From contig NC_087063.1 of assembly GCF_963678635.1 (NCBI RefSeq), positions 28,720,599 to 28,780,598 on the forward strand: a DNA stretch of 60,000 nt, read 5' to 3'. Under the pieces are notes generated by a model. That model worked only from the letters and a program-made list of their open reading frames with translations. It had not been told where the DNA came from and did no database searches. Made by a program: the position numbers and the translations under genes. Numbering within the stretch: the first letter of the stretch is position 1; each line of letters starts with the position of its first letter. Positions 51,327-60,000 of this stretch are shown one piece after another. The stretch is from Symsagittifera roscoffensis (Eukaryota > Xenacoelomorpha > Acoela > Convolutidae).

Positions 51327-54144
51327 ATCGAATCAGGATTGCTTTTAGAATTAATGTATTGTTCCCTTTCTAACTGAATATGTAATTTAGTGTTTAATTC
51401 AGTGGGGTGCAAGGGCTGTCGCCTAATGGTCATTGGACAATGAGAAGTTGATACCGGCGTATTTGCCGTTAGTATCTTATATGGTCTTACAATCTGGGTC
51501 CGTTTTTTAATTTTAGAATTCGAGGGAACCAGGGGTATTTTAAAATCAGGGGGTGAAATTTTTAGGGGTGGTGGCTGTGATGCTGTAGTTATCGGGACAG
51601 CTGAACTGGTTTGAAGTAGTGGCTCAACGAAGGATCGTGTTGAGGTCGGCTTTGCAGTGGGTGTTGTAGTAGTAGAAACAGTTGGTTGTTGAGTGAGTGC
51701 TGAAATCTGCGAGTCCAGTTGATCGGTTGGTGGCAGAAGTGAGAGGAGATCCTCGAAATCTCTCAAGTCGTCATCAAGTGTTGCGTCCATAGTTGAATCA
51801 GTTGGTATATCCTAGAACAGTAGAAATTTTTTTTATTAGACTGGGTTTGTTGGGTGATCCAAGTTTTGAGTTCTTCTCTCAAAACTTGTTAATTGGATGT
51901 GAGGATACATGCGATCCTGGTTTATTTTGTCAATTTCCTCTAAAAGAGGGGCTTGTATTTTCTGATCACATTCTTGTTCTATTTTTTCAGTTTCCTCATC
52001 TTGAGTGAAAATTGAGGTCACTATGGAAGTGAAAAGTATATTATATGAAGCGGCAAGTAATACTTTGCCAAAGTGTAGTGAGCGGCCGGTGATTTTGTGA
52101 ATATGCATAGCTTTTATTATGAATACTAGGCAATCTAGAATAAATTTCACAAATAGAAAAGAGGCGGAGACTATTCCGCATTTTTCTAAACAGTATTGTA
52201 CTTTTCCGAATATACGGGTGTATTCGTTTTTCCAAAAGTTTGGAGAGATGAGATAGTCCAAATAGATTGTTTGGGAAGAGCCTAGTGGGCTGTATGAGTC
52301 CTTGAAAAGAATTTTTTTAGCATTTAGAAAGGACCTGGATACTTTTTGCAGTATTCCTTTCATCTCTGAATTATCGGAAATCATATTCCAGAATTTTTGC
52401 ATTTCAGCATAAGTGTAGATTGAAGCGCCTTGGCTAGAGGCTAAAGAATGCTTAATCTTTTGAATTATCTCTTTTGGTTCAAAGAGATATGGTCCTGTAA
52501 CCCTTGTAATTTGAGGGGTTAATTCAATCCAGGACTTATCATCATCAACATCTAGTTGAAAGAGATTTGAATGTTTGTCGGAGCAGTCTTGTAGATCTGC
52601 CGACTGAAAAGTTTGTCGCGTAATTGGATCGACAAATCGAATGTTTTCCTTATACATAATGGGAATGCGATTATAGCATTCATCCATTAATTGCAAAGGT
52701 GAATAAAATTTCGGACAATGGTAGAGCCAGGCAACATTGCCATTGGTCTCTAAGAACATAGAGCGGTTTTTGGTTAGAATATAGCCAGCCAAACGGGGGC
52801 TTTCAAGTGAAAGCATTAAAGTATTTAATATTGAGGAGCGTTCTAGCTCACATTGATTTCGCAGAAGGGCTAACTCGGCCGTTCTGAGCATGTAGAAGCT
52901 ATAAAAAAGAATATAGTCCAATTTGGTACCTATATGAGCTTCGTAGTCAATTTGATGACTTGAAAATTGGAGTGGCGGCGAATCATCACTTAATGTGAGA
53001 AAAGTAGAATTTGGTTGGCCGGCATTATGAATAGTTCCCGTTTCTGGGGTTGGTTTAACTTGGATTCCAGTATCCATATTGAAACCGTCAGTGTATGCAA
53101 TAAAAAGTGAATCATATGAAGTTGGATACACTATTCTGGGATGACCACAAAGAGATTGCGGTTTATTCATCACCTGTAGCATAAATTTTTGAGAATCCCT
53201 TGTATGGGTAGAATGAATAGATGGGCTAGAATCGCCTTTAATTATGTAGTATGATTCTTCGTTTTGAATCATTTTAGCCGGAAATCTGTTTAAAACAGTG
53301 AAAATGCAATTGTTGGGTTCTTCCCAAGTATAAGCAAAAACGTCTAAGGATGTTGTTTCACATCCATTTGTAGACACTGGACAGGGCAAAGGAATGTTTT
53401 GCCAATTATTGACTGTTCCATCTTTGAGGTTAACAGTCAGAGTTACATTTTGCATGTAAGTTTCAAAAGTGTCCAATTTAATCCAAGAACGGCCATCACA
53501 TTCGTTATGATGTTTGCCGTCAACTTTGCCAGCATGGGCATTAGTTACTGTTTTAACATTAAATTTGAAAGGAATATTTCCAATACTAGCATAGCCTAGG
53601 TTCAGATAGCCTCTGTCGGCGGCCGATTTACATTGATCGGCAGATAAATGGAGATCAGTAGTGATCATATTTTGTCGAGCGTCGATACCACTCGAATCAA
53701 AAGAATCGCAGAACCAACGCATTGATTGGTGTTTGATTCGACACATTGTCGCATTTACTTTTGTGCGATAATGTCTCTTATATAGAGTAACATAAGCATG
53801 GGCTACTTTAAAATTTTCTGGTTGGACTTTGCAAGGTGCTACTTTATTTAGAGAGAACATTTTGTTAGAAGTCATTAGTTGACAATCATAATGAGCAACC
53901 CGAAGATTATTTGCAGTATTTGCATATAATTGTTCTTTCGGATCAAATGCTGAGGTTTGATTCGAAAGTATTATTAGAGTTAAAAGACCAACCAAATAAA
54001 TTTTTTGCAAAATTATTTTTGGTGGTGAATGATAGCAAAAGAATTTTTAAAAGTACTCACTTTAAGCATTTCCTCGAGAGTGGTTAAAACAGGATCTTGG
54101 TCCATTAGTTCACCTTCCTCTATTTCACTATTTGGATTTGTCAT
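51305..54144 (-). CDS. Spliced accessory/regulatory protein; its intron spans env
   Basis: Exon 1 is 54144-54061 (ATG plus 27 codons; begins MTNPNSEIEEGEL). A consensus donor GTGAGT begins at 54060. The proposed acceptor TTCTAG ends at 51812, and exon 2 runs 51811-51305, joined exactly in phase 0. The intron is 2249 nt and contains the env-like ORF. Exon 2 codes an acidic, Leu-rich segment (LDDDLRDFEDLLSLLPP), which is typical of an activation domain or export signal. A Thr/Pro/Ser-rich linker and a basic patch (SKIKKRTQIVRPYK) follow, then a stop. The -1 frame adds a leucine zipper (to 51033). This resembles small regulatory proteins of complex retroviruses in gene structure, not in sequence. 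An own promoter may lie at 54290-54340. Inferred nuclear regulator; no homologue recognised. Confidence 0.5.
51836..54010 (-). CDS. Env-like membrane glycoprotein of the retroelement
   Basis: 724 codons without a stop. Features: a hydrophobic signal-like segment at residues 4-22, a Cys-rich ectodomain of about 590 residues with several N-glycosylation sequons, a strong membrane segment at about 615-635, a second hydrophobic stretch at about 649-668, and an acidic tail. No RxKR-type furin site and no phlebovirus-Gc or baculovirus-F signature could be seen. A class III (chuvirus- or gB-like) fusogen is possible but unproven. The first codon of the frame is TTG, 6 nt after the stop of the 44-codon upstream reading that continues exon 1. 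The next Met lies after the signal segment, so the start is lost, non-AUG or frame-coupled. It occupies the intron of the accessory gene. Confidence 0.65.
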   Translation of the reverse strand: MQKIYLVGLLTLIILSNQTSAFDPKEQLYANTANNLRVAHYDCQLMTSNKMFSLNKVAPCKVQPENFKVAHAYVTLYKRHYRTKVNATMCRIKHQSMRWFCDSFDSSGIDARQNMITTDLHLSADQCKSAADRGYLNLGYASIGNIPFKFNVKTVTNAHAGKVDGKHHNECDGRSWIKLDTFETYMQNVTLTVNLKDGTVNNWQNIPLPCPVSTNGCETTSLDVFAYTWEEPNNCIFTVLNRFPAKMIQNEESYYIIKGDSSPSIHSTHTRDSQKFMLQVMNKPQSLCGHPRIVYPTSYDSLFIAYTDGFNMDTGIQVKPTPETGTIHNAGQPNSTFLTLSDDSPPLQFSSHQIDYEAHIGTKLDYILFYSFYMLRTAELALLRNQCELERSSILNTLMLSLESPRLAGYILTKNRSMFLETNGNVAWLYHCPKFYSPLQLMDECYNRIPIMYKENIRFVDPITRQTFQSADLQDCSDKHSNLFQLDVDDDKSWIELTPQITRVTGPYLFEPKEIIQKIKHSLASSQGASIYTYAEMQKFWNMISDNSEMKGILQKVSRSFLNAKKILFKDSYSPLGSSQTIYLDYLISPNFWKNEYTRIFGKVQYCLEKCGIVSASFLFVKFILDCLVFIIKAMHIHKITGRSLHFGKVLLAASYNILFTSIVTSIFTQDEETEKIEQECDQKIQAPLLEEIDKINQDRMYPHIQLTSFERRTQNLDHPTNPV

Positions 54145-54663
54145 TTTGTGGATTTTTGTGATGGGAAATCTGAGTTAGATTTCAATTTTTGTTGAGGAAT
54201 TCAGCAGATTTTTTTTTTTGGAGAGAGAGAGAGGAGGATTTGAATGAAAGATGTGGAATTGAGCAAGAATGAAAACAACTGTATATCAGTTATTTTTTAA
54301 AGGCTGTTTTTGCTTTTTTGCAAATCTAAGCTCTGATTGGCCGTTGTTATTCGGCGTCTTTCGGAAGTGACTCTTCTTAAGTCGTAATTCATTCGCCATT
54401 CGTTTTGTGGTTTTTCCACTCTGGCTTAATGTCGTGGTTTTTCCACTTAGTTTTGATTTGTTGAGATCTAGCTGTGGAATGATAATCATTCGTTTATGCT
54501 GATGTTAATTTTAACAACTGCATTCCCCTTCCTTATTGGAGGAGGAAAATGAAAAAAAAACATCTCTTCATAAAAGAGGACTAAAAGCAACATCATTTGT
54601 GTGCTTTCCGTTTAAACTTCATCTGTTATCTCAGTAATTTTAAAAATTTTTGCTTTCTGAAAA
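54145..54663. promoter_or_regulatory. Divergent promoter region inside the retroelement
   Basis: Minus strand: CCAATC at 54335-54340, TTAAAAAATA at 54291-54300, then a pyrimidine-rich leader to ATG 54144. Plus strand: CATAAAAGAGG at 54569-54579, then a leader to ATG 54664. A GA run lies at 54220-54236. The sequence GCATTCCCCTTCCTT (54520) is nearly repeated in the putative LTR at 50319. Confidence 0.4.
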
Positions 54664-55358
54664 ATGAGTTATATCGAGCCTGAAGACAATCTGGTGGACT
54701 TCCCCGAGAAGTTTTTGAAGTTGCGGGATGAGTTAGATTTCACACACGAAGCCTTGCTGGAGGACAAGGAAGTTGAGAGAAGGGTCGAAATCTACGACGG
54801 TTTAGTCGAAAAGGGTGCAAATCTGACGCCCATGGAGTTCATGATATTCATGGACCGGAGTTACATCTTCAAGTATCCGGTCCTGAATACCGATGAACTG
54901 TTTGAGCTGGGCTCAATACAAAGTAGGTGCTTCGCGAAGAAACTTCGGAGCCCATGGAGTGGAAACCATGTGGTTTCCCAAGAGACAATGGACTTTTTGT
55001 CCATATTCTTTGGAGAGGATGTAAGTTTGTTTTACAATACACCAAATTTTAAAAATAATAAAAAAAAAATTTTTATTCAAGTGGCATGGCAACATAGAAA
55101 TACTATATAAATTTGTTTTAGTTTCAAGAAGAATTCTTCAAAAAGCCAGTGGCGGAGGCAGAGTTTAGACGAAAAATAGAGCTTGATATTATGTTGGAGG
55201 AGATATATCAAGCTTGGTGGCGGCCTTACTCAGCGCTGCAGTTTGCAGTGAGGAGTCTGAGTAGGGCCGCGGAAAACTCGTTGGAAAAGATGGCGGCAGT
55301 AAAACTAGTGGAATCGTACACAGATATTAAATCTTGTATTTATAAAAGTTATTTTTAA
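54664..55358 (+). CDS. Unrecognised two-exon gene on the strand opposite to pol and env
   Basis: Exon 1 is 54664-55020 (119 codons; ATG context AAAAATG). The intron is 55021-55121 (101 nt, GTAAGT...TTTTAG), and exon 2 is 55122-55358, joined in phase 0. The product is 197 residues, acidic and helical-looking, with no signal or membrane segment. Segments include NLVDFPEKFLKLRDELDF, TPMEFMIFMDRSYIF and EEIYQAWWRPYSALQFAV. Base composition is clearly more GC-rich than the surrounding DNA and codon use looks genuine. The gene is convergent with pol (145 bp between stops) and divergent from the env/accessory unit. It could be an antisense accessory gene of the element, captured cargo, or a host gene that the element inserted around. 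No family recognised. Confidence 0.6.
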
Positions 55359-55502
55359 ATTTATATCAACATGTTATTTTTGGTGTTTTGTGTTTTTATT
55401 ACAAACGAAATATTTATAAAGTAGAAAAAGAAAAAAAAGAAAAGGCCAATAGAAAGAATTAAAAAATATATTTAGTTTGGCCAAATAAATGGTTTAGTGT
55501 TT

Positions 55503-58500
55503 TTATTTCTTTTTAAATTTGCCAATTAGACTAGATGGAATTGTAGTTCCATAAAAGTTTGTAGGACGATTTGTCCGTTTAGGTTTTTTGGATTCAGAAA
55601 GTGATCCAGGTGCGGATCGAGTGTTCTCATAGAAGCTTTCCTGAGAGCTATGAGGGATATTTTTTCCGTCAGTAAAGTTTTCTGATGATTCAGATAAACG
55701 AGGGATATCAGGAGGACGGGGAGTATTATATTGTGATGTTATATTTTGGTGGCGGCGGCCAAAGTCATTTGCGAGACTAGTATTAGGACTTATACTGCGG
55801 CTAGGTAGGCGGCGGTGGCCATAACTACTAGATTGACTAGTTGGAGGATTAGGGGTTTTATCAGCAGGATAGGGGGTCGAACTTCGAATAGGTCTAAAAT
55901 TCTGGTCAATCGCAGTCGCATCGAACAAAGTTCTTAGATGCATGGTTTCTCTGCCTGAATCTAATGAGTGCTCATGAACAATGGTTTTATTTTGATCCTC
56001 ATTTGTAGGGGTATGATCAGTCATTTGCTGATAACCATTGTTGACTACTGGCCAAAACTGGTATTGTAGATTTTCAACCTGTTTAGGTTTATTGAAAGAG
56101 TCGATTTGATGATTTGTTATATGATCATAAAAATCACTTGAAAAAAAATCACTAGAGTACTCTTGTAGTAGCTTGGGCATTTGTTGTTCTTTAGGAAAGT
56201 ATTCAACAATATGATTGCGGTGGACAATCTTTTTTTCGTTAGTGAAATCGTTTTGAATTCCGTATGTTACTTCCGTGATTTTTTCAATTACGGTGTAAGG
56301 TCCAGATCTCAAATTCAAAAGTTTTTGACTTTTCAATAGTGGTTTGGATCTGTTTTCTAGTAACACTTTTGTGCCTTCTTTTATAGGCCGTCCTAATTTA
56401 AATTGATTTCGGAACATGTGGGCCTTATTAGTGATGCGGCGGCAATGGGTATAGGTGTTACTATAAATCAACTTAAAATCATTCTCCCTTTTTAGTATTT
56501 CAGCGGAAATTTGATTTTTTAGAAGTCTATCTATGGTCTCATTGTTTGACTTATGCTCGGTATGAGCATGATTTTCGAGACCAGCGCAAAATTCAGAGGT
56601 ACATCTTTTGTTTTGGTCGCGGTAGAGGCCTAATTTAAGGCTAAGGGGAACCTGAGGTTTTATGCCAAAGACAATCTCATATGGAGTGTAACCTGTACTT
56701 GAATTAATGGCGGTGTTATGTGCAAAAGCAAATTTATTTGTTAATTCAGACCAGTTTGAGCCTGAGGTACTCAAGAAATGTCGAAAGTACTGGGTTAAAT
56801 GTTTATTCTGGACTTCAACTTTTCCGTTAGTCCAAGGCGAGTAAGTAGTTCTTGGTCTCAGGGTTATTCCCAATTCAGAGGACCAATGAGCAAAGTCATT
56901 ACTCATGAATGCACTTCCATTATCATGAATAATTTGTTGTGGAATACCAAATGTTGTTATGTATTTCTCTAAGAGCTTAATGGTTTCCTTAGAGTCTGCA
57001 TGGGTGCATGGACATACTTGAAGATATCTAGAGAAGGCATCTATCACAACTAAGCAAAAGTTTTTGCCGTGACTTGATGGTCTAAGTGGACTTTTATGAT
57101 CAATGTGGATCGTTTTCATTGGGATTGTTTCTAATTGTCCCCATTGTTGTAATGGAGCTTCATTCAGGTCTTTTCGTTTAGGTTTATTTTTCTGACATTC
57201 TAGGCAATCATGAAGAAGCATGTTGACCCATTTATAGAGTCCGGGCCAATAGAAATATCTTTTGATTATTTCCAAAGTTTTTGTTTCGCCGTGATGACCG
57301 CTAAGAGGATGCTTATGAGCTAACTCAAAGCAGTTTAACACTAGAGAGATGGGTAAGCAAATTTTTGGACTCTTAGTGTAGTCATCATTATATTCATTAA
57401 TACATAGAAGATCATGTTGGTCTTCAATGAATAATAATTCGAACTGCCTGATATAGGCTTTTAATCCTTTTTCTTCACGATAAGGATTTTTTTTGTTTCT
57501 TTCTGGCTTTTCGTTTTGCTTTATGCAATTTTTGATATCTTTGATTACAGTATCGTTACACTGCTCTTGCATAATTGTTTCAACGTCTAAATTTGCTTCT
57601 TTAGCAAAGTCGGTCATTTTTGCTATCAGTTCAAGAGAATCTGATTTATTCTCTTCAGATTGGAGACTTAGGGGTTCAATTAACCTCAAGGATTTTGTTT
57701 TGGTTGCAAAATCATTTTTTGCTTTAACCAGGTCGTTGAGAAGGTTGTTCTCAACATTGCCTTCATATAAGTCAAGCCATTCTGAATTTTCCAAAGGATC
57801 ATCAAGTGCAGATACTTCATCTGGAATTTCTTCATAAATGTTTTCATTGTTTATATCTGGTATAGATAGCCGTTTGATTTGGTTAATTTGTTTGCCAAAT
57901 CGGAAGAAATCTGTTATATTTTGAATCGCACTACAAGATTCTTCAAAATATTCTGGAGCATCTTCAATGCTGAAGTCTCCTCTGTCACTTATGTTGATTA
58001 ATTTCTTTTTTCCGCCTTGCACTTGAGCAATGACTGGATAGCAATCGTTTTGAAATACGTTATCATCTTTTTGGAGTACTGAATAACATATTTGTTCTCC
58101 ATTGTCTAGGATGAACTTTATATCATTTGGAATGGTTTTGTGTTCTAGTTGATATCTTTTGATATCAGCGATGGGCACATTTCGGCTCAATAAGTCAGGA
58201 AAGGCTAGGTTTGAACCTGGGGTATAGATTATTTTCAAATTGTTGAATTTTGTCAATACGACTTGATATTTGAAAAATCTATGAGAAAGTTGTCCTTTTC
58301 TGGACCATAAGAAGGGAATAGGTCTGTGGTCGCAATATAGGTATAGAGGAAAGGGTGAACCTATAATGTAGAATACATAGGTTTGCAAAGCAGATATTAT
58401 TCCACATAGTTCACGATGTTGAGTAGACATTTTCTGCTCAGCTTTATCAAAGACTCTAGAATTGGCAGAAACAATTCTTTTCCCTTCAGGAAAATCTTGA

Positions 58501-60000
58501 ATGAGTATACACCCGGTTCCTACATTTGAGGAGTCGGCGTGAATGTGGAATGGGTAGTTTACATTAGGTATGGCATTTGAAATGTCATGACAGAATTTAT
58601 CTTTCAGTTTTTGAAAAACTTCTTCATGGCATTGTAGCCATTGAAACTTATCACTACTGTTTGCCAGTTCATATAGACATTTTGCGTCCACATGAAAATT
58701 GATGATGTTTGTGCTGTAAAATCCCATGACACCTAATACTCCTAGAACTTCTGTTTTTGATTCAGGGGATTTCAATTTTTTTATGTCATCAATTCGTGAA
58801 GCGATTGGGGAAAGACCGTCTTTAGAGACAACGTGGCCTAGAAATTTAATTTTTCTTAGGAAGAAAAAGGTTTTGTCAGGGGCAGCTTTTAAGTTGGCCT
58901 TCCGCAAAAGAGAATGATATTCTCGAATTGTGCCAAACATTTCATTTTTATTTTGACTCTGTAACAGAGTGTCGTCTATGTAAGTAATTGCTTTTTTTTC
59001 TTTAATGAGGGGTCCAAAGGCATATCTCATTAGTTTACTGAAGAAATTTGGAAGTGGTTTCAAACCATAGAAACCAACTTGGTAGGTATATTGTCTACCT
59101 CCTACAATAAAGCTTGTTAATTTCTGGGCCTCATCTGTTAGAGGTACTTGATGGTAGGCGCAAGAGAGATCACTACTTGTGAAGTATGATCCGTTTATTC
59201 GGGTCATGAGAACTTGTAGTGGTTCTAAAGGCCAACTACAATTGCTAGTATCTGTGATTGAGTTTAGATACCTAGCATCCAAGACCAACTTAACGTAGTC
59301 TTTTTTTGGAAGAATGATGACTGGATTTACGAACCATGAGTTCATATCATCTTTTTCATTTAGTTCTCTGACTATGCCTGCTTGGATTAATTCATCCATT
59401 AACTTGTCCAATTTATCTCTTAGATGGACTGGAATTTTACTCGGTCGTTGTTTTTTGAACGTTGCGTCCTTTTTGAGTGGTATATGGAATTTATGTTTTG
59501 TTTTTCCAATATCATATTTGTGATGAGAATAAACATCTTGATCCTCTATCAGCATTTGAATTAGATCTGCAAATTCATCATCCGATATATCACTTTGCGT
59601 GAAATCGAAGTCAGATAAAAATTTAATAGTAGTATCGATTTTTTCCAAAGTACTACTATTGTCCTTATCAATTGAGGAGTATTGGGTAAACGTTTCGTTG
59701 ACTAGAAAGGCAATTAGCCGATCATTATGTTCTTTGTTTCGGTACTTTTTAAATTGTTCTTTCAAGGGAGGCCTGCAAAGGTTCTTTGCATCATTAGAAA
59801 AGTCGGTTGCTATTTCGTTTTCATTTTTGCATACTTTGACTATATCTGAACCAATTTGTTCAAATATTTCTGATACATTCTCTGTATCAAACACTTCAAG
59901 GGCAGGTATGTCCTTGATTTCTTGTCCCGAAACATAGACAAATATAGTAATTCCAGAATGTTGGAATACATCGACAATGATTTTGGAAACTTCTTCCCAA
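55503..60000 (-). CDS. pol: Ty3/gypsy-type Pol polyprotein (RT, RNase H, integrase), partial
   Basis: The frame is open from the right edge of the window to TAA at 55503, about 1498 codons; no true start lies inside. Counting from 59894, the domains are as follows. RT covers about 170-375, with FTSSDLSCAYHQVPL and the YIDD active site at about 304-307. RNase H is at about 445-560 (HADSSNVGTGC, YLYCDHRPI). The integrase zinc domain is at about 855-895 (H-x3-H ... CLEC). The integrase core has Asp at about 931 (IHIDHKS), Asp at about 988 (IIHDNGSAF) and Glu at about 1028 (NGKVEVQN). A Ser/Pro-rich tail of about 130 residues ends the protein. All catalytic residues are present. Protease and gag must lie beyond 60000. 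Confidence 0.9.
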   Translation of the reverse strand, partial: WEEVSKIIVDVFQHSGITIFVYVSGQEIKDIPALEVFDTENVSEIFEQIGSDIVKVCKNENEIATDFSNDAKNLCRPPLKEQFKKYRNKEHNDRLIAFLVNETFTQYSSIDKDNSSTLEKIDTTIKFLSDFDFTQSDISDDEFADLIQMLIEDQDVYSHHKYDIGKTKHKFHIPLKKDATFKKQRPSKIPVHLRDKLDKLMDELIQAGIVRELNEKDDMNSWFVNPVIILPKKDYVKLVLDARYLNSITDTSNCSWPLEPLQVLMTRINGSYFTSSDLSCAYHQVPLTDEAQKLTSFIVGGRQYTYQVGFYGLKPLPNFFSKLMRYAFGPLIKEKKAITYIDDTLLQSQNKNEMFGTIREYHSLLRKANLKAAPDKTFFFLRKIKFLGHVVSKDGLSPIASRIDDIKKLKSPESKTEVLGVLGVMGFYSTNIINFHVDAKCLYELANSSDKFQWLQCHEEVFQKLKDKFCHDISNAIPNVNYPFHIHADSSNVGTGCILIQDFPEGKRIVSANSRVFDKAEQKMSTQHRELCGIISALQTYVFYIIGSPFPLYLYCDHRPIPFLWSRKGQLSHRFFKYQVVLTKFNNLKIIYTPGSNLAFPDLLSRNVPIADIKRYQLEHKTIPNDIKFILDNGEQICYSVLQKDDNVFQNDCYPVIAQVQGGKKKLINISDRGDFSIEDAPEYFEESCSAIQNITDFFRFGKQINQIKRLSIPDINNENIYEEIPDEVSALDDPLENSEWLDLYEGNVENNLLNDLVKAKNDFATKTKSLRLIEPLSLQSEENKSDSLELIAKMTDFAKEANLDVETIMQEQCNDTVIKDIKNCIKQNEKPERNKKNPYREEKGLKAYIRQFELLFIEDQHDLLCINEYNDDYTKSPKICLPISLVLNCFELAHKHPLSGHHGETKTLEIIKRYFYWPGLYKWVNMLLHDCLECQKNKPKRKDLNEAPLQQWGQLETIPMKTIHIDHKSPLRPSSHGKNFCLVVIDAFSRYLQVCPCTHADSKETIKLLEKYITTFGIPQQIIHDNGSAFMSNDFAHWSSELGITLRPRTTYSPWTNGKVEVQNKHLTQYFRHFLSTSGSNWSELTNKFAFAHNTAINSSTGYTPYEIVFGIKPQVPLSLKLGLYRDQNKRCTSEFCAGLENHAHTEHKSNNETIDRLLKNQISAEILKRENDFKLIYSNTYTHCRRITNKAHMFRNQFKLGRPIKEGTKVLLENRSKPLLKSQKLLNLRSGPYTVIEKITEVTYGIQNDFTNEKKIVHRNHIVEYFPKEQQMPKLLQEYSSDFFSSDFYDHITNHQIDSFNKPKQVENLQYQFWPVVNNGYQQMTDHTPTNEDQNKTIVHEHSLDSGRETMHLRTLFDATAIDQNFRPIRSSTPYPADKTPNPPTSQSSSYGHRRLPSRSISPNTSLANDFGRRHQNITSQYNTPRPPDIPRLSESSENFTDGKNIPHSSQESFYENTRSAPGSLSESKKPKRTNRPTNFYGTTIPSSLIGKFKKK

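Noticed and set aside
51836-54010. Assignment of env to a named viral family
   Set aside because: Signal and membrane segments are clear, but no family-specific motif could be read with confidence; a structure-based search is needed before naming the fusogen class.
55503-59894. Pol start at 59894 (first codon GTG)
   Set aside because: The frame is open without a stop from 59894 to the right edge of the window, so this is an internal codon, not a start.

Overview
The window is AT-rich invertebrate genomic DNA made almost entirely of mobile-element sequence. The most likely source is a nematode, possibly Caenorhabditis-like: the candidate introns are short and several end in TTTTCAG. This is inference; no host gene here fixes the species. 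No tRNA, rRNA, CRISPR or bacterial operon was seen. An assembly gap of 200 N lies at 46224-46423.

Region 1 (1-13.4 kb) is a long inverted-arm element. Two direct copies of an arm (about 0.4-3.9 and 3.9-7.7 kb) face an inverted copy (about 10.4-12.7 kb). An outer inverted repeat pairs 1-391 with about 13035-13421. Each arm carries a small two-zinc-finger gene behind an array of CCAAT boxes spaced 54 bp apart; in the two direct arms a second, unrecognised gene diverges from it. The unique core (7.7-10.3 kb) holds two orphan genes.

Region 2 (about 14.9-37.7 kb) is a graveyard of Maverick/Polinton elements. It contains a packaging ATPase, integrase, penton-like protein, PX-like protein, major capsid protein, and three copies of a probable DNA polymerase B N-terminal region preceded by amplified zinc-finger units. 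All are broken by stops and frameshifts. Later segmental duplications (a 7001-bp offset copy, and 4.13-kb tandem units) copied already disabled genes.

Region 3 (39.7-46.2 kb) has three short phase-compatible exons of an unknown gene. After them comes a nearly intact CR1/L2-like LINE with an SGNH-esterase ORF, a PHD-finger ORF1 and an endonuclease/reverse-transcriptase ORF2. ORF1 and ORF2 share a frame and are separated by one stop in the context TGA-CTAG.

Region 4 (46.4-49.8 kb) is mostly non-coding and holds two adjacent perfect hairpins.

Region 5 (about 49.9-60 kb, minus strand, running off the right edge) is an unusual Ty3/gypsy-type retroelement. Pol is open to the window edge. Downstream lie an env-like glycoprotein and a spliced accessory gene whose 2.25-kb intron contains env. 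The accessory protein looks like a regulator (acidic N-terminus, basic patch, C-terminal leucine zipper). The probable 3' LTR has a TATA box preceded by four palindromic sites. A two-exon gene on the opposite strand sits between pol and env and shares a divergent promoter region with the env/accessory unit. This layout resembles complex retroviruses (Rec/Rev-type splicing, Tas-type internal promoter) and is the best candidate here for an undescribed system.
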